Assembly: GCA_031255315.1 (NCBI GenBank)
Contig: JAIRSS010000266.1
Coordinates: forward strand, 1-12,917
Direction: 5' to 3'
DNA: 12,917 nt
DNA from: Spirochaetaceae bacterium
Lineage (GTDB): Bacteria; Spirochaetota; Spirochaetia; Treponematales; Breznakiellaceae
This document shows, piece by piece, positions 1 to 7,978 of the stretch. Positions within the stretch are counted from its first letter, which is position 1. Each line of letters opens with the position of its first letter. The notes below the pieces were generated by a model. The model ran no database searches. It saw only the letters and a list, made by a program, of their open reading frames with translations, and was not told where the DNA came from. Position numbers and translations under genes: made by a program.

Positions 1-103
1 TCCCCGGAATTGGCCGCCGGATTGTCCGGGGGATCACGAAAAAACGGGTAAAGGCGCAACCCTTACCCGTGAAGAAGCCGGAACGCTGATGGCGCCTGCC
101 TGA
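1..103 (+). pseudogene. Decayed 3' fragment of a YdbC/PC4-like gene
   Basis: Positions 32-92 match 61 bases of the intact PC4-like gene (2971-3031) with only five differences, and translate to DHEKTGKGATLTREEAGTLM against DHEKMGKGVTFTREEAGTLM. Left of position 32 the match continues only if about 18 net bases are deleted (relic bases 3-16 resemble 2924-2936, plus one inserted T). To the right, the normal ending ELLKALLD is replaced by the short tail APA and a stop at 101-103. The gene is cut by the window edge, so its start cannot be seen. I infer a decaying duplicate of the downstream gene. It could instead be a shortened but expressed paralogue. Confidence 0.6.
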
Positions 104-177
104 ATGTGGAGAGCGTCTCTGACTGCGGGCGCACCGCAATCGAAGTTTTCCCCGTTCTCGCTGGTGTTGGCGATGTC

Positions 178-2622
178 TTAGTTGTTGTACATTTGGTACG
201 TCACGTTCTCCTCGGTGTGGGGGGTTCCGCCGCCAACAATCCACGTCTCCTTTATCTTCTCCAACACCTCCTCCCACTTATCCTCGTCGGTGATCGTCTT
301 AAACTTAAAGGAGATGTTCTTCAGGGTCAGGTTTACGCCATTACCTACGGAGATGAGGGTGGGGTATTGGTCCTCATTAGCAACCACATCATCAACCAGC
401 GTTATCTCCGCTCCGCCGTCGCCACCGTCGATGATCACATCACGAAGGTGAGACTCTCCGTTGTTGAGGCGCAGGGGCTCCACCACGTAGTAGCAGCCGT
501 CGTCATCCATCACGTAGTAGTAGCCATCATCTTCATTCCCTTCCCTATTCCATCGTATCTGGTCGCTCATACCATTCAAGTCAACCGTGAGGCTCTCCTC
601 GTTCGTTTTGGCCACCGTGTGGATCCAATCAACGACGCTGTCTCGCGTATTGGGATCCCCTGAAAACTGATCGAAGGGGCGTGGGTAGTGTTTGTACTCC
701 ACGCTCTCCTCGCGCCAGGTTCCGCCGCCAACAATCCACTTGTCGTAGGAGGACCCATCCTCAACCAAAAAGGTGATGTTCTTCAGGGTCAGGCTTACGC
801 CATCATCTACGAAGATGAGGGTGGGGTCGATCGCCTTATCAGCCAGTATTATCTCCGCTCCGCCGTTGCCACCGTCGATGATCACCTCACGAAGGTGAGA
901 GTCTCCGTTGAGGCGCAGGGGCTCTACCACGTAGTAGCAGCCATCCTCCTTCTTTTTCCCAATCCATCGTATCTGGTCGCTCATACCATTCAAGTCAACC
1001 GTGAGGCTCTCCCTGTCCGTTTCTTCGGCCACCGCACGGATCCAATCAACGGCGCTGTCTGGCTCATTGGGATCTCCTGAAAACTGAATGAAGGAGCGGG
1101 TTGGCTTGAACGGGATTATAACTTCGAAAGAATTCTCCTCCGGGAGGGGGTTGTACTCCACATTTGCAGCCCTATCGCTGGTGTAGGAAAATGGCTCCAT
1201 CCCCACAAAGGTATACGGATCAATAGGCTGCAACCTGAGAGTGAGTGTATACTCCTTACCGGGCTCGAAGATAGCATCGTCCGGAACCCAGGTTGTGACC
1301 GCCTCGTACTGGGGCTCCACTCTGAAGTTCCGCAACGGGTCGCCGCCCCACTTCGGGACAGGAATCTTGGGGGTCAGGTCCGTATCGGTTACCACCATAA
1401 TGGACCCATTCCCACTCCCATTCTCATTCCCGCTCCCACCCCCATTCTCACTCCCGCCGCTCTTCACCGTAAAGACCACCGCGCCGTTCCCGTTCTTGGT
1501 CCCCTTCCAGGGGTCGGGGTCGGTGTTGGAGATCGAGAAATTCGTGTCCTCGTTTTGGGCCTCGTCGTTCACCCCGTTGCGGATGATCCAAACCGGAACG
1601 TGGTTCTCGTCCACCGACGCGTTGCTGGTGAGGTTCCTCCAATCCTCCCCATTCTCCTTCCAAAAGGGCACGTACTTCAGATTAAAGGCGGCTGAAACGC
1701 TGTTGCCCAGATCCTTCATATAATCACTTATAGCCAGGGTAATTTGATTGTGGCCCAGCCTGTAAGGGATGAGGGTGCCGCTCGTTTCCCCATCCTCCCA
1801 CGTATTCCCTCTCCACACCTGAATACGGGATGTTACGTCGATGCCGCCGGACTCCTTCGACTCATCCAGTTCCCATCTGTTGTCGTTTGGGTCGTTTGGG
1901 TCGTTTGGGTCGGCGGGGGTGCCGGTTATCCCGGCGTGAGCGTTAATCAGCGAGGTAAAGCCCCTTCCCCCAACCGTCCAGATGACCTCTCCATCTACGT
2001 TAACAGGCAGGGCTGTTTCCCCATTCTTGGGAAGCGCCGCGTTCCAACGGTCCTCGCCGTTGGTTACAAAGACCGTATCCACCACCAGAGGATACATCGT
2101 TATCGTGATACTGGCTTGGTTTTCATGTATTATCGTCTTCGCGGACCCCGCGGCCAGTAAGGTAGGGGGTTTGTCCGTGTATACAAAGTTTTCTCCGAGG
2201 GTAGTGTAATCCCGCTCCAGGTGGCCCATCAGAACCAGAAAGCGATAGGTGTTCCCCTTTGAAACGTTTTTCACCCGGATATCCGCGCCTTTGTCTTTCT
2301 CATTATTTCGGCGCGCCTCGGCGAAATCGACAACCGTCTTCCCCTCCGCGTCCATAACGATTACCTGGGCGATGTTGCGGATGTGGCCGTATTGAATGGC
2401 GGCGCTGTCCGGCCCCACTATGGACCGGGACTCAGGGCCGTCTCCCAGACTCAGGGTAATCGTAAAGGGGTCCGGCTCTCCCAAGCCCGCGCCCTTAGAC
2501 GGAAGGCCGGACGAGTGGTCCGCCGAATCCGGAGTTTCAATGAACGCGGGGTTGAAGCATCCCGGAAGCGCCGTTACTAGAAAAAGGGCGGTCAAAAGCG
2601 CCGCCCGCGTCCGTAGATTCAT
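178..2622 (-). CDS. Large lipoprotein with two tandem C-terminal modules, function unknown
   Basis: An 814-residue predicted lipoprotein. From the ATG at 2622 it has a short basic start (Arg4, Arg6), a hydrophobic core and the lipobox LPGC, so Cys22 would be lipidated and the mature protein would face the periplasm or cell surface. An in-frame ATG at 2640, preceded by AAGGA, would add six residues and is a fair alternative. After the signal come an unrecognised N-terminal domain, an Asn-Asp-Pro tripeptide repeat near 239-247, and a Gly/Ser/Asn-rich linker near 390-408. Two copies of one module follow (about 511-649 and 650-814), each opening with QFSGDP and containing DWI, VDLNGMSDQIRW, CYYVVEPLRLN, VIIDGG and LTLKNI. 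The IIDGG...LTLKNI strand pattern recalls right-handed beta-helix proteins, but that is an inference. No enzyme motif is recognised. Confidence 0.85.
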   Translation of the reverse strand: MNLRTRAALLTALFLVTALPGCFNPAFIETPDSADHSSGLPSKGAGLGEPDPFTITLSLGDGPESRSIVGPDSAAIQYGHIRNIAQVIVMDAEGKTVVDFAEARRNNEKDKGADIRVKNVSKGNTYRFLVLMGHLERDYTTLGENFVYTDKPPTLLAAGSAKTIIHENQASITITMYPLVVDTVFVTNGEDRWNAALPKNGETALPVNVDGEVIWTVGGRGFTSLINAHAGITGTPADPNDPNDPNDNRWELDESKESGGIDVTSRIQVWRGNTWEDGETSGTLIPYRLGHNQITLAISDYMKDLGNSVSAAFNLKYVPFWKENGEDWRNLTSNASVDENHVPVWIIRNGVNDEAQNEDTNFSISNTDPDPWKGTKNGNGAVVFTVKSGGSENGGGSGNENGSGNGSIMVVTDTDLTPKIPVPKWGGDPLRNFRVEPQYEAVTTWVPDDAIFEPGKEYTLTLRLQPIDPYTFVGMEPFSYTSDRAANVEYNPLPEENSFEVIIPFKPTRSFIQFSGDPNEPDSAVDWIRAVAEETDRESLTVDLNGMSDQIRWIGKKKEDGCYYVVEPLRLNGDSHLREVIIDGGNGGAEIILADKAIDPTLIFVDDGVSLTLKNITFLVEDGSSYDKWIVGGGTWREESVEYKHYPRPFDQFSGDPNTRDSVVDWIHTVAKTNEESLTVDLNGMSDQIRWNREGNEDDGYYYVMDDDGCYYVVEPLRLNNGESHLRDVIIDGGDGGAEITLVDDVVANEDQYPTLISVGNGVNLTLKNISFKFKTITDEDKWEEVLEKIKETWIVGGGTPHTEENVTYQMYNN
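181..1092 (-). repeat. Two tandem intragenic repeats (139- and 165-codon units)
   Basis: Unit 1 covers 1092-676 and unit 2 covers 675-181, both in the reading frame of the lipoprotein gene. Bases 549-598 and 963-1012 are identical over 50 positions. The stretches 403-499 and 850-943 are also nearly identical. Unit 2 is longer because the acidic segment ending in YYYVM is followed by a second DDDGCYYVV, a small nested duplication near 480-540, and because its end is extended with Lys/Glu-rich residues before the shared WIVGGGT. The high DNA identity points to recent duplication or ongoing gene conversion. Confidence 0.9.
1882..1908. repeat. 9-bp tandem repeat x3 inside the lipoprotein gene
   Basis: The unit GTCGTTTGG occurs three times in a row and a partial fourth unit follows. 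On the coding strand it encodes Asn-Asp-Pro tripeptides. Because the unit is 9 bp, gain or loss of a copy keeps the reading frame and changes only linker length. Confidence 0.85.
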
Positions 2623-2670
2623 ACCACCGTTCCCTGTCATACCTGAATCCTTCATATGTATTAAGATAAA

Positions 2671-2701
2671 GTATTGCTCATAGGAAAGAAAATAGCAATA
2701 C
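2671..2701. promoter_or_regulatory. 8-bp inverted repeat upstream of the lipoprotein gene
   Basis: GTATTGCT at 2671-2678 is the exact reverse complement of AGCAATAC at 2694-2701, with a 15-base A-rich spacer. It lies 49 bases upstream of the chosen lipoprotein start, between two divergently oriented genes. It could be an operator for a dimeric regulator or a hairpin in the leader RNA. No convincing sigma-70 promoter was found here, so the role is inferred. Confidence 0.4.
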
Positions 2702-2802
2702 ATGAAAAAAAGACAAAAAATTCGGCTGATCGGCAATTCCCCGTTCAAAGCAAGTCCGGCAAGCGCCCGGAGGCGGGAACCTCACGGACCGGAGGATCGA
2801 TT

Positions 2803-2825
2803 CCGATACTGAAAGTCAGTATGGG
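2803..2825 (+). promoter_or_regulatory. Hairpin immediately before the RBS of the PC4-like gene
   Basis: ATACTGA at 2806-2812 and TCAGTAT at 2816-2822 pair perfectly around the loop AAG. Outer C-G pairs (2803-2804 with 2824-2825) can form across a single mismatch. The right arm runs into the purine-rich Shine-Dalgarno stretch (2823-2831), so folding could partly hide the ribosome site. It might equally be a DNA operator. Confidence 0.45.
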
Positions 2826-2835
2826 TGGAGGGTTT

Positions 2836-3057
2836 ATGCCGAATATTACGTTTGATATATTGAAACATTACGGAGTTATATCCGAAGACAGAAACGGCTG
2901 GAGGCAGGAACTGAACCTGGTCTCCTGGAATGGCCGGACTCCTAAATTCGATCTGCGGGATTGGTCGCCGGATCACGAAAAAATGGGTAAAGGCGTAACC
3001 TTTACCCGGGAAGAAGCTGGAACGCTGATGGAACTTTTGAAAGCCCTGCTTGACTGA
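2836..3057 (+). CDS. YdbC/PC4-family ssDNA-binding protein
   Basis: A 73-residue protein matching the bacterial YdbC-like branch of the PC4 (transcriptional coactivator p15) fold, a small dimeric single-strand nucleic-acid binder in the cytoplasm. The family pattern is clear along the whole chain: a beta-rich start (ITFDILKHYGVISED), the core LNLVSWNGRTPKFDLRDWSP, then HEKMGKGVTFT and a C-terminal helix EEAGTLMELLKALL. The start at 2836 is chosen because GGTGGAGGG sits just before it and family proteins begin there; an ATG at 2821 is in frame but lacks this site. A hairpin lies directly upstream. A decayed second copy ends at 103, on the far side of the lipoprotein gene. The biological target is unknown; DNA repair or transcription roles are suggested for the fold in general. 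Confidence 0.85.
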   Translation: MPNITFDILKHYGVISEDRNGWRQELNLVSWNGRTPKFDLRDWSPDHEKMGKGVTFTREEAGTLMELLKALLD

Positions 3058-3076
3058 AAACGGTCCCGCCGGTTTT
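3057..3076 (+). terminator. Possible weak terminator after the PC4-like gene
   Basis: AAAAC at 3057-3061 can pair with GTTTT at 3072-3076 around a GC-rich centre, giving a short imperfect hairpin ending in four T residues. It lies between two convergent genes, where a terminator is expected. The stem is imperfect and the call is tentative. Confidence 0.3.
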
Positions 3077-3104
3077 GACGGGCTGTCAGAAACAACGATA
3101 AATA

Positions 3105-3569
3105 TTAAAGGTAGCGTACACTGGATATTGCCCGCTGGGTCATCTTGTCGCAGCGTTCATTGAAACGGTTGCCGAAGTGCCCTTTGACCCACTTCCACTG
3201 GATGGAATACCGGGGCGTCAGGGCGTCGATGCGTTCCCACAGGTCTTTGTTTTTGACCGGCGTTTTCTCGCTGGTCCGCCACCCGTTTCGTTTCCACGAG
3301 ATAATCCACTCGGTCATCCCTTTTTGAACGTACTGGGAATCAGTGTACACCATCACCTGCTTGGGGGCAAGGTTCAGCTTGGAGAGCATCTCCAGCGCGT
3401 AGAGCGCCGCGGTCAGCTCCATCCGGTTGTTGGTGGTGTCCACTTCAGAGCCCCATTTTTCTACGATAACTTCCGTGTCCAGCCCCCGCTCCCGAAGAAT
3501 TATATACGCCCATCCTCCCGGACCGGGGTTTCCTGAACAACCGCCGTCGGTATAAATATGTATATCCAT
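3105..3569 (-). CDS. rnhA: Ribonuclease HI
   Basis: A 154-residue ribonuclease HI, which cuts the RNA strand of RNA-DNA hybrids, as in R-loops and Okazaki primers. The length is the same as for the E. coli enzyme. The four catalytic acidic residues are present: Asp8 in YTDGGCSGNPGPGG, Glu51 in NNRMELTAAL, Asp77 in YTDSQYV and Asp141 in NERCDK. The conserved His131 lies in WVKGHFGN. The start at 3569 is chosen because the protein then begins like the family and AGGA lies about seven bases upstream; the longer open frame is only overlap with the preceding gene. The gene starts 31 bases after the stop of the oxidoreductase gene on the same strand, so the two are probably transcribed together, although their functions are unrelated. 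Confidence 0.97.
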   Translation of the reverse strand: MDIHIYTDGGCSGNPGPGGWAYIILRERGLDTEVIVEKWGSEVDTTNNRMELTAALYALEMLSKLNLAPKQVMVYTDSQYVQKGMTEWIISWKRNGWRTSEKTPVKNKDLWERIDALTPRYSIQWKWVKGHFGNRFNERCDKMTQRAISSVRYL

Positions 3570-3600
3570 CGCCGTTCCTGCCTTTTCATCCGATATTCCG

Positions 3601-4599
3601 CTAACAGCGGGCAACGGACTCCCACGTTCCAGACGCGGCGGAAGCGAAAAGTGCGTCCAACACCGCCATATTGGCGGCCGCGTCAGACACTGGGGTTGGA
3701 ACTTCGGTTTTATTGATGATGGATTCCGCGAAGGCGTCGAATTCCAAAAGGTACTGGTTGGTAGTTTCGGTTTCGATGATCCGTTCACCCAGGGGGGTGG
3801 CCGCGGTTATTTTTCCCGGCACGTCGCCGTACATATTGAAAGGTACTTGAATTGAGAGGTTGCCGCCGGTCCCGAACGCGGTTACCCGCTGATAGGGGAA
3901 AACCTGCGTCCCGATAGTAAAGGTCGAAACCCGGCCCCCGCCGAAGTCCAGCATGGCCGAAACCAGAATATCAGTCTTAAAGATCGGGTCCCACGCGATG
4001 GCCGCCGTTACCCGTTCCGGCTCCCCGCCCATGAGGAACCGGGCGGACGATACGGTGTAACATCCTATGTCCAGAATGGCCCCGCCCCCTGTCGCCGTCA
4101 TGTTACGGATGTTGAAGGCGTCTTTATTGTCATAGGAAAACACTCCGTTGGTGCTGACGATGGTTCCCAGTTCGCCGCTCCGGATGATGTCCCGGGCGCG
4201 CCGCCACTGGGGATGAAACCGGTACATGAAGGCTTCCATGAGGGGAACCCCTTTGTTCCGGCAGTAGTCCGCCGCTTCCGCGGCCTCCCGCCCGTTAAGG
4301 CCGAGGGGTTTCTCGCAAAGAACGGGCTTCCCCGAGTCGGCGGACTTTTTGATGTATTCCAGGTGTAGATGATTCGGCAGGGGGATATAAACGAAATCTA
4401 CCCGCGGATCCGCCAGCAGATCTTCATAGGAACCATAGGATTCCGGAAAATTCCAGGCCGCGGCAAACGCCCGGGCCTTAGCCGCGTCTCTTGACGCTAT
4501 GGCGTACGGCTCTATCAGCAACGATTCCTGGAGCGGGATTGCCACCCGCAACGCATAATGCCCTGAGCAGCCAAGCACGCCCATCCGCAACTTTTTCAT
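3601..4599 (-). CDS. Gfo/Idh/MocA-family NAD(P)-dependent oxidoreductase
   Basis: A 332-residue member of the Gfo/Idh/MocA family, cytoplasmic dehydrogenases that usually oxidise or reduce sugars, inositols or related polyols with NAD(P). The N-terminal Rossmann fold starts with GVLGCSG (residues 7-13). The family signature CEKPLG (95-100) contains the catalytic Lys97. The C-terminal alpha/beta domain includes MEAFMYRFHPQ (121-131) and GGGAILDIGCY (171-181), where Asp177 and a Tyr or His a few residues on normally shape the active site. The sequence resembles the dihydrodiol or D-xylose dehydrogenase-like branch, but the substrate cannot be read from sequence. The ATG at 4599 has GAGAGG eight bases upstream. 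rnhA follows directly. A TATAAT hexamer on the minus strand (4784-4789) could be part of the promoter, but no good -35 box accompanies it. Confidence 0.93.
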   Translation of the reverse strand: MKKLRMGVLGCSGHYALRVAIPLQESLLIEPYAIASRDAAKARAFAAAWNFPESYGSYEDLLADPRVDFVYIPLPNHLHLEYIKKSADSGKPVLCEKPLGLNGREAAEAADYCRNKGVPLMEAFMYRFHPQWRRARDIIRSGELGTIVSTNGVFSYDNKDAFNIRNMTATGGGAILDIGCYTVSSARFLMGGEPERVTAAIAWDPIFKTDILVSAMLDFGGGRVSTFTIGTQVFPYQRVTAFGTGGNLSIQVPFNMYGDVPGKITAATPLGERIIETETTNQYLLEFDAFAESIINKTEVPTPVSDAAANMAVLDALFASAASGTWESVARC

Positions 4600-4835
4600 A
4601 CACAACGCCTCTCGGAAATAAAATTTTCCCTCCTCTGCGGGACCGGCCGCCGGCAGTCCGCCTTTCACCGCCATTCAACGAATACCGTCCGCTTATTCCC
4701 GGCAACCCAATGAATTCCCGCAACCACAGGGGGAATTTATAAACAGAATACTACATCACCAAAAAAAGCAATAGTCCCACAGTATTATACCTACACTATA
4801 AGCCGGGCCGTGTAGCCTAAAGGACAAGAACAATG
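4600..4835. other. Upstream region of the oxidoreductase gene, no gene seen
   Basis: This stretch holds the likely leader of the oxidoreductase gene on the minus strand. Open frames here are short and overlap each other without ribosome sites or recognisable products. The only suggestive element is a minus-strand TATAAT at 4784-4789. The palindromic repeats begin at 4836. Confidence 0.4.
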
Positions 4836-4913
4836 TCCGCGGATTTCACGGATAAAGACGGATTTCTCGTATCAAGCGTGGTCATAACCGGTGAAATTCG
4901 CGTAATCCGCGGA
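4836..4913 (+). repeat. Palindromic dispersed repeat, copy A
   Basis: A 78-bp element bounded by TCCGCGGA at both ends. The left half has three CGGAT motifs about 10 bases apart. The right half carries the matching ATTCGCG and AATCCGCGG, so the RNA or single strand can fold into a long imperfect hairpin around the centre TCGTATCAAGC. Copy B follows head to tail and shares the terminal TCCGCGGA; copy C is at 7391-7469. Confidence 0.85.
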
Positions 4914-4984
4914 TTTCATGGATAAAGACGGATTTTTCGTATCAAGCGCGGTCATAATCTGTAAAAATCCGCGTAATCCGCGGA
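4906..4984 (+). repeat. Palindromic dispersed repeat, copy B
   Basis: A 79-bp copy nearly identical to copy A and overlapping it by the shared 8-bp palindrome TCCGCGGA (4906-4913), which gives a ~70-bp tandem period. It ends with AATCCGCGTAATCCGCGGA, the same right end as copy C. It contains no coding capacity and sits between the divergent oxidoreductase and groEL genes. Confidence 0.85.
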
Positions 4985-5046
4985 CCTTTTAGACTAAAAG
5001 ACTTGAAACCGCCGTGAATCAAAAATTCAGTCCTTTGTTTTACTAA

Positions 5047-5076
5047 TTGACTTTTTTTACATCCTCTTAGTATTTT
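5047..5076 (+). promoter_or_regulatory. Probable sigma-70 promoter of groEL
   Basis: TTGACT at 5047-5052 and TATTTT at 5071-5076 are separated by 18 bases. This would give a leader of roughly 120 bases before the groEL start. No CIRCE operator (TTAGCACTC with a 9-base gap and its inverted partner) is visible from here to the start codon, so HrcA control is not supported by sequence. Confidence 0.55.
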
Positions 5077-5181
5077 ATAGATGTTCCTCATTTTTAGATG
5101 TAAGGGGAACTAATCCATTTCATACTAAACTGGTGTGTTCGCGGACAGGAGCGGGTCCTGATTTTCCCGAAACTCCGGTGA

Positions 5182-6849
<1,668 letters not shown>

Positions 6850-6856
6850 TAAATCA

Positions 6857-6893
6857 GAGGCTTTCCCAAAACTTCAGTTTTTAGGAAAGCCTC
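6857..6893 (+). terminator. Hairpin behind groEL, also a repeat-family member
   Basis: GAGGCTTTCC (6857-6866) pairs perfectly with GGAAAGCCTC (6884-6893). Inside the loop AAAACT and AGTTTT pair as well, so nearly the whole 37 bases form one stem. It starts seven bases after the groEL stop. No T-run follows, so it may act as a processing or RNA-stabilising hairpin rather than a terminator. The same head sequence recurs at 11101-11202. Confidence 0.7.
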
Positions 6894-6928
6894 ATCATTC
6901 AGCGGGTTTACCTGCCGGAGCGCCTCCG

Positions 6929-6966
6929 AAACGAAAGGGCCGTCCTCAGGGGCGGCCCTTTCGTTT
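6929..6966 (+). terminator. Rho-independent terminator of groEL
   Basis: AAACGAAAGGGCCG (6929-6942) pairs perfectly over 14 bases with CGGCCCTTTCGTTT (6953-6966) around a 10-base loop. The GC-rich upper stem and the T-rich 3' arm suit an intrinsic terminator, possibly working in both directions. Confidence 0.85.
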
Positions 6967-7028
6967 ACCCCGTGAACCATAGCGCTTCTACTTGTAAAAT
7001 ATTAACACTCATAATAAACTCATTCATT

Positions 7029-7364
7029 ATGGCGTATGAGGAAGAATTCAGACGGCGGGTAATAGAATATAAAGATTCCGGGCATACATTTGCCCAGGTT
7101 CACGAGGCTTTCGGCGTTACTCCGCGGAGCTATTACACCTGGAAAGCGGAACTCAAAGAAACCGGGAAATTTGAGAACCGTTACCCCAAAACACGTAAAG
7201 GGAAGACGGATACGGAACGGCTCAAGAAACTGGCGGAAGAACATCCTGACTGGTACTTGAGGCAATTCGCGGAAGAACTCGGCGTCTGCTTTCAGGCTGT
7301 ACATAAAATGTTTAAGAAACTAGACATTACCCGTAAAAAAACGGAAAGCCTACGGAACGTCTAA
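7029..7364 (+). CDS. IS630-family transposase, N-terminal part (IS remnant)
   Basis: A 111-residue protein resembling the N-terminal DNA-binding half of IS630/Tc1-type transposases. It starts as these do (MAYEEEFRRRVIEY), has a first helix-turn-helix (HTFAQVHEAFGVTPRSYYTWK), a basic linker (RYPKTRKGKTD) and a second one (WYLRQFAEELGVCFQAVHKMFKKL), ending ITRKKTESLRNV. The catalytic DDE half is missing. In two-frame IS630 elements it is reached by frameshifting, and a run of seven A residues (7334-7340) lies where such a slip would occur, but no long frame follows: a palindromic repeat begins 27 bases after the stop. No terminal inverted repeat was identified. No Shine-Dalgarno precedes the ATG and strong hairpins lie upstream, so expression is probably low. 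Confidence 0.75.
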   Translation: MAYEEEFRRRVIEYKDSGHTFAQVHEAFGVTPRSYYTWKAELKETGKFENRYPKTRKGKTDTERLKKLAEEHPDWYLRQFAEELGVCFQAVHKMFKKLDITRKKTESLRNV

Positions 7365-7390
7365 ACATTTACAAAAAAGACAGCAACAGG

Positions 7391-7469
7391 TCCGCAGATT
7401 ATGCGGATTAAGACAGATTCTTCGTACCAAGCATATTCCTAATCTGTGAAAATCCGCGTAATCCGCGGA
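7391..7469 (+). repeat. Palindromic dispersed repeat, copy C
   Basis: A 79-bp copy of the element seen at 4836-4984, in the same orientation: TCCGCAGATT at the left, TTCGTACCAAGC in the middle and AATCCGCGTAATCCGCGGA at the right. The left half (GCGGATT, AGACAGATT) pairs with the right half (AATCTGT, AATCCGC) as a hairpin. It is more diverged in the left half than copies A and B. It lies between the transposase remnant and the next gene. Confidence 0.85.
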
Positions 7470-7512
7470 CCATAACCATCATCGGAATTGCTAAAGTGCC
7501 GGGAGCATCCAT

Positions 7513-7521
7513 TGCTATAAT
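7513..7521 (+). promoter_or_regulatory. Extended -10 promoter for the TM/TPR gene pair
   Basis: TGCTATAAT is a perfect TATAAT (7516-7521) with the TGn extension. No good -35 box is present at normal spacing, which extended -10 promoters tolerate. Transcription would begin near 7528, just ahead of the ATG at 7547. This argues against the GTG at 7496 as the start. Confidence 0.5.
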
Positions 7522-7546
7522 TCCGAAAAAAGGCCACACTAAAAAC

Positions 7547-7978
7547 ATGCGGTGGTGGAATTCAATCCAACAGGCTGCCGGGCTGGGTTTGCGCGCGGCG
7601 GGAGAGGCGGCCAGGAAGTCCATGAAGTTTCTCCGAACCCGGCGTACGTTTATCCTGATACTATGCCTTATCGCCGGCGCGGCGCTCCTCATCTTCAGTG
7701 TAACGGGGGCTGTCATAAGCCGTGGAAGGAATACCAGGACGGGGAGCGGACAGAATCTGAGCGAGGTTTTCAGTCCCCGGGCTATCCCTATTGATGAGTT
7801 CTTTTTGCCGGATGAACCGGATTTTCTTCCCGAAACGCTTCTGGAACGGGAGCGGCGGGAATCCTGGACCGTGGAAGACGCCCAGCCCTTCTGGAGGGAT
7901 CCGCTGGATGAAGGAACCTTCGACTATCTGGAGTTGATGAGTACGGTGATCGATGAGTTGATGGAAAGAACGCCATGA
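7547..7978 (+). CDS. Single-pass membrane protein, function unknown
   Basis: A 143-residue protein with a basic N-terminal segment (ending RTRR), one hydrophobic helix at about 34-57 (FILILCLIAGAALLIFSVTG) and an acidic C-terminal part of about 85 residues. By the positive-inside rule the C-terminus faces the periplasm. The acidic part has no motif I recognise; it is rich in Asp, Glu, Phe and Pro (FFLPDEPDFLP) and ends in a likely helix. The ATG at 7547 is chosen because a perfect TATAAT lies just upstream; an ATG at 7622 with AGGAAG ahead of it is an alternative that still keeps the helix. Its stop overlaps the next start as ATGA, so the two proteins are probably made in linked amounts and may act together in the envelope. 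Confidence 0.7.
   Translation: MRWWNSIQQAAGLGLRAAGEAARKSMKFLRTRRTFILILCLIAGAALLIFSVTGAVISRGRNTRTGSGQNLSEVFSPRAIPIDEFFLPDEPDFLPETLLERERRESWTVEDAQPFWRDPLDEGTFDYLELMSTVIDELMERTP

Noticed and set aside
106..663. Long plus-strand open frame opposite the end of the lipoprotein gene (and a similar one at 688-1080)
   Set aside because: Both mirror the two tandem modules of the lipoprotein gene, have no ribosome site or recognisable product, and resemble each other only because the DNA beneath them is duplicated.
4836..4984. Possible CRISPR array from two tandem palindromic repeats
   Set aside because: The copies share an end with no unique spacer, their interiors are similar as well, a third copy is dispersed 2.4 kb away, and no cas genes are present.
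5146..5160. CAGGA/TCCTG hairpin in the groEL leader as an RNA thermometer
   Set aside because: The stem has only five pairs and does not reach the ribosome site at 5187-5192, so thermal control is not supported.
7002..7028. CIRCE-like half-site TTAACACTC
   Set aside because: Nine bases later there is TCATTCATT rather than the inverted partner, and it lies downstream of groEL and its terminator.
7496..7546. GTG start adding 17 residues to the membrane protein
   Set aside because: A perfect extended -10 promoter (7513-7521) lies within this stretch, so the transcript would begin after the GTG.
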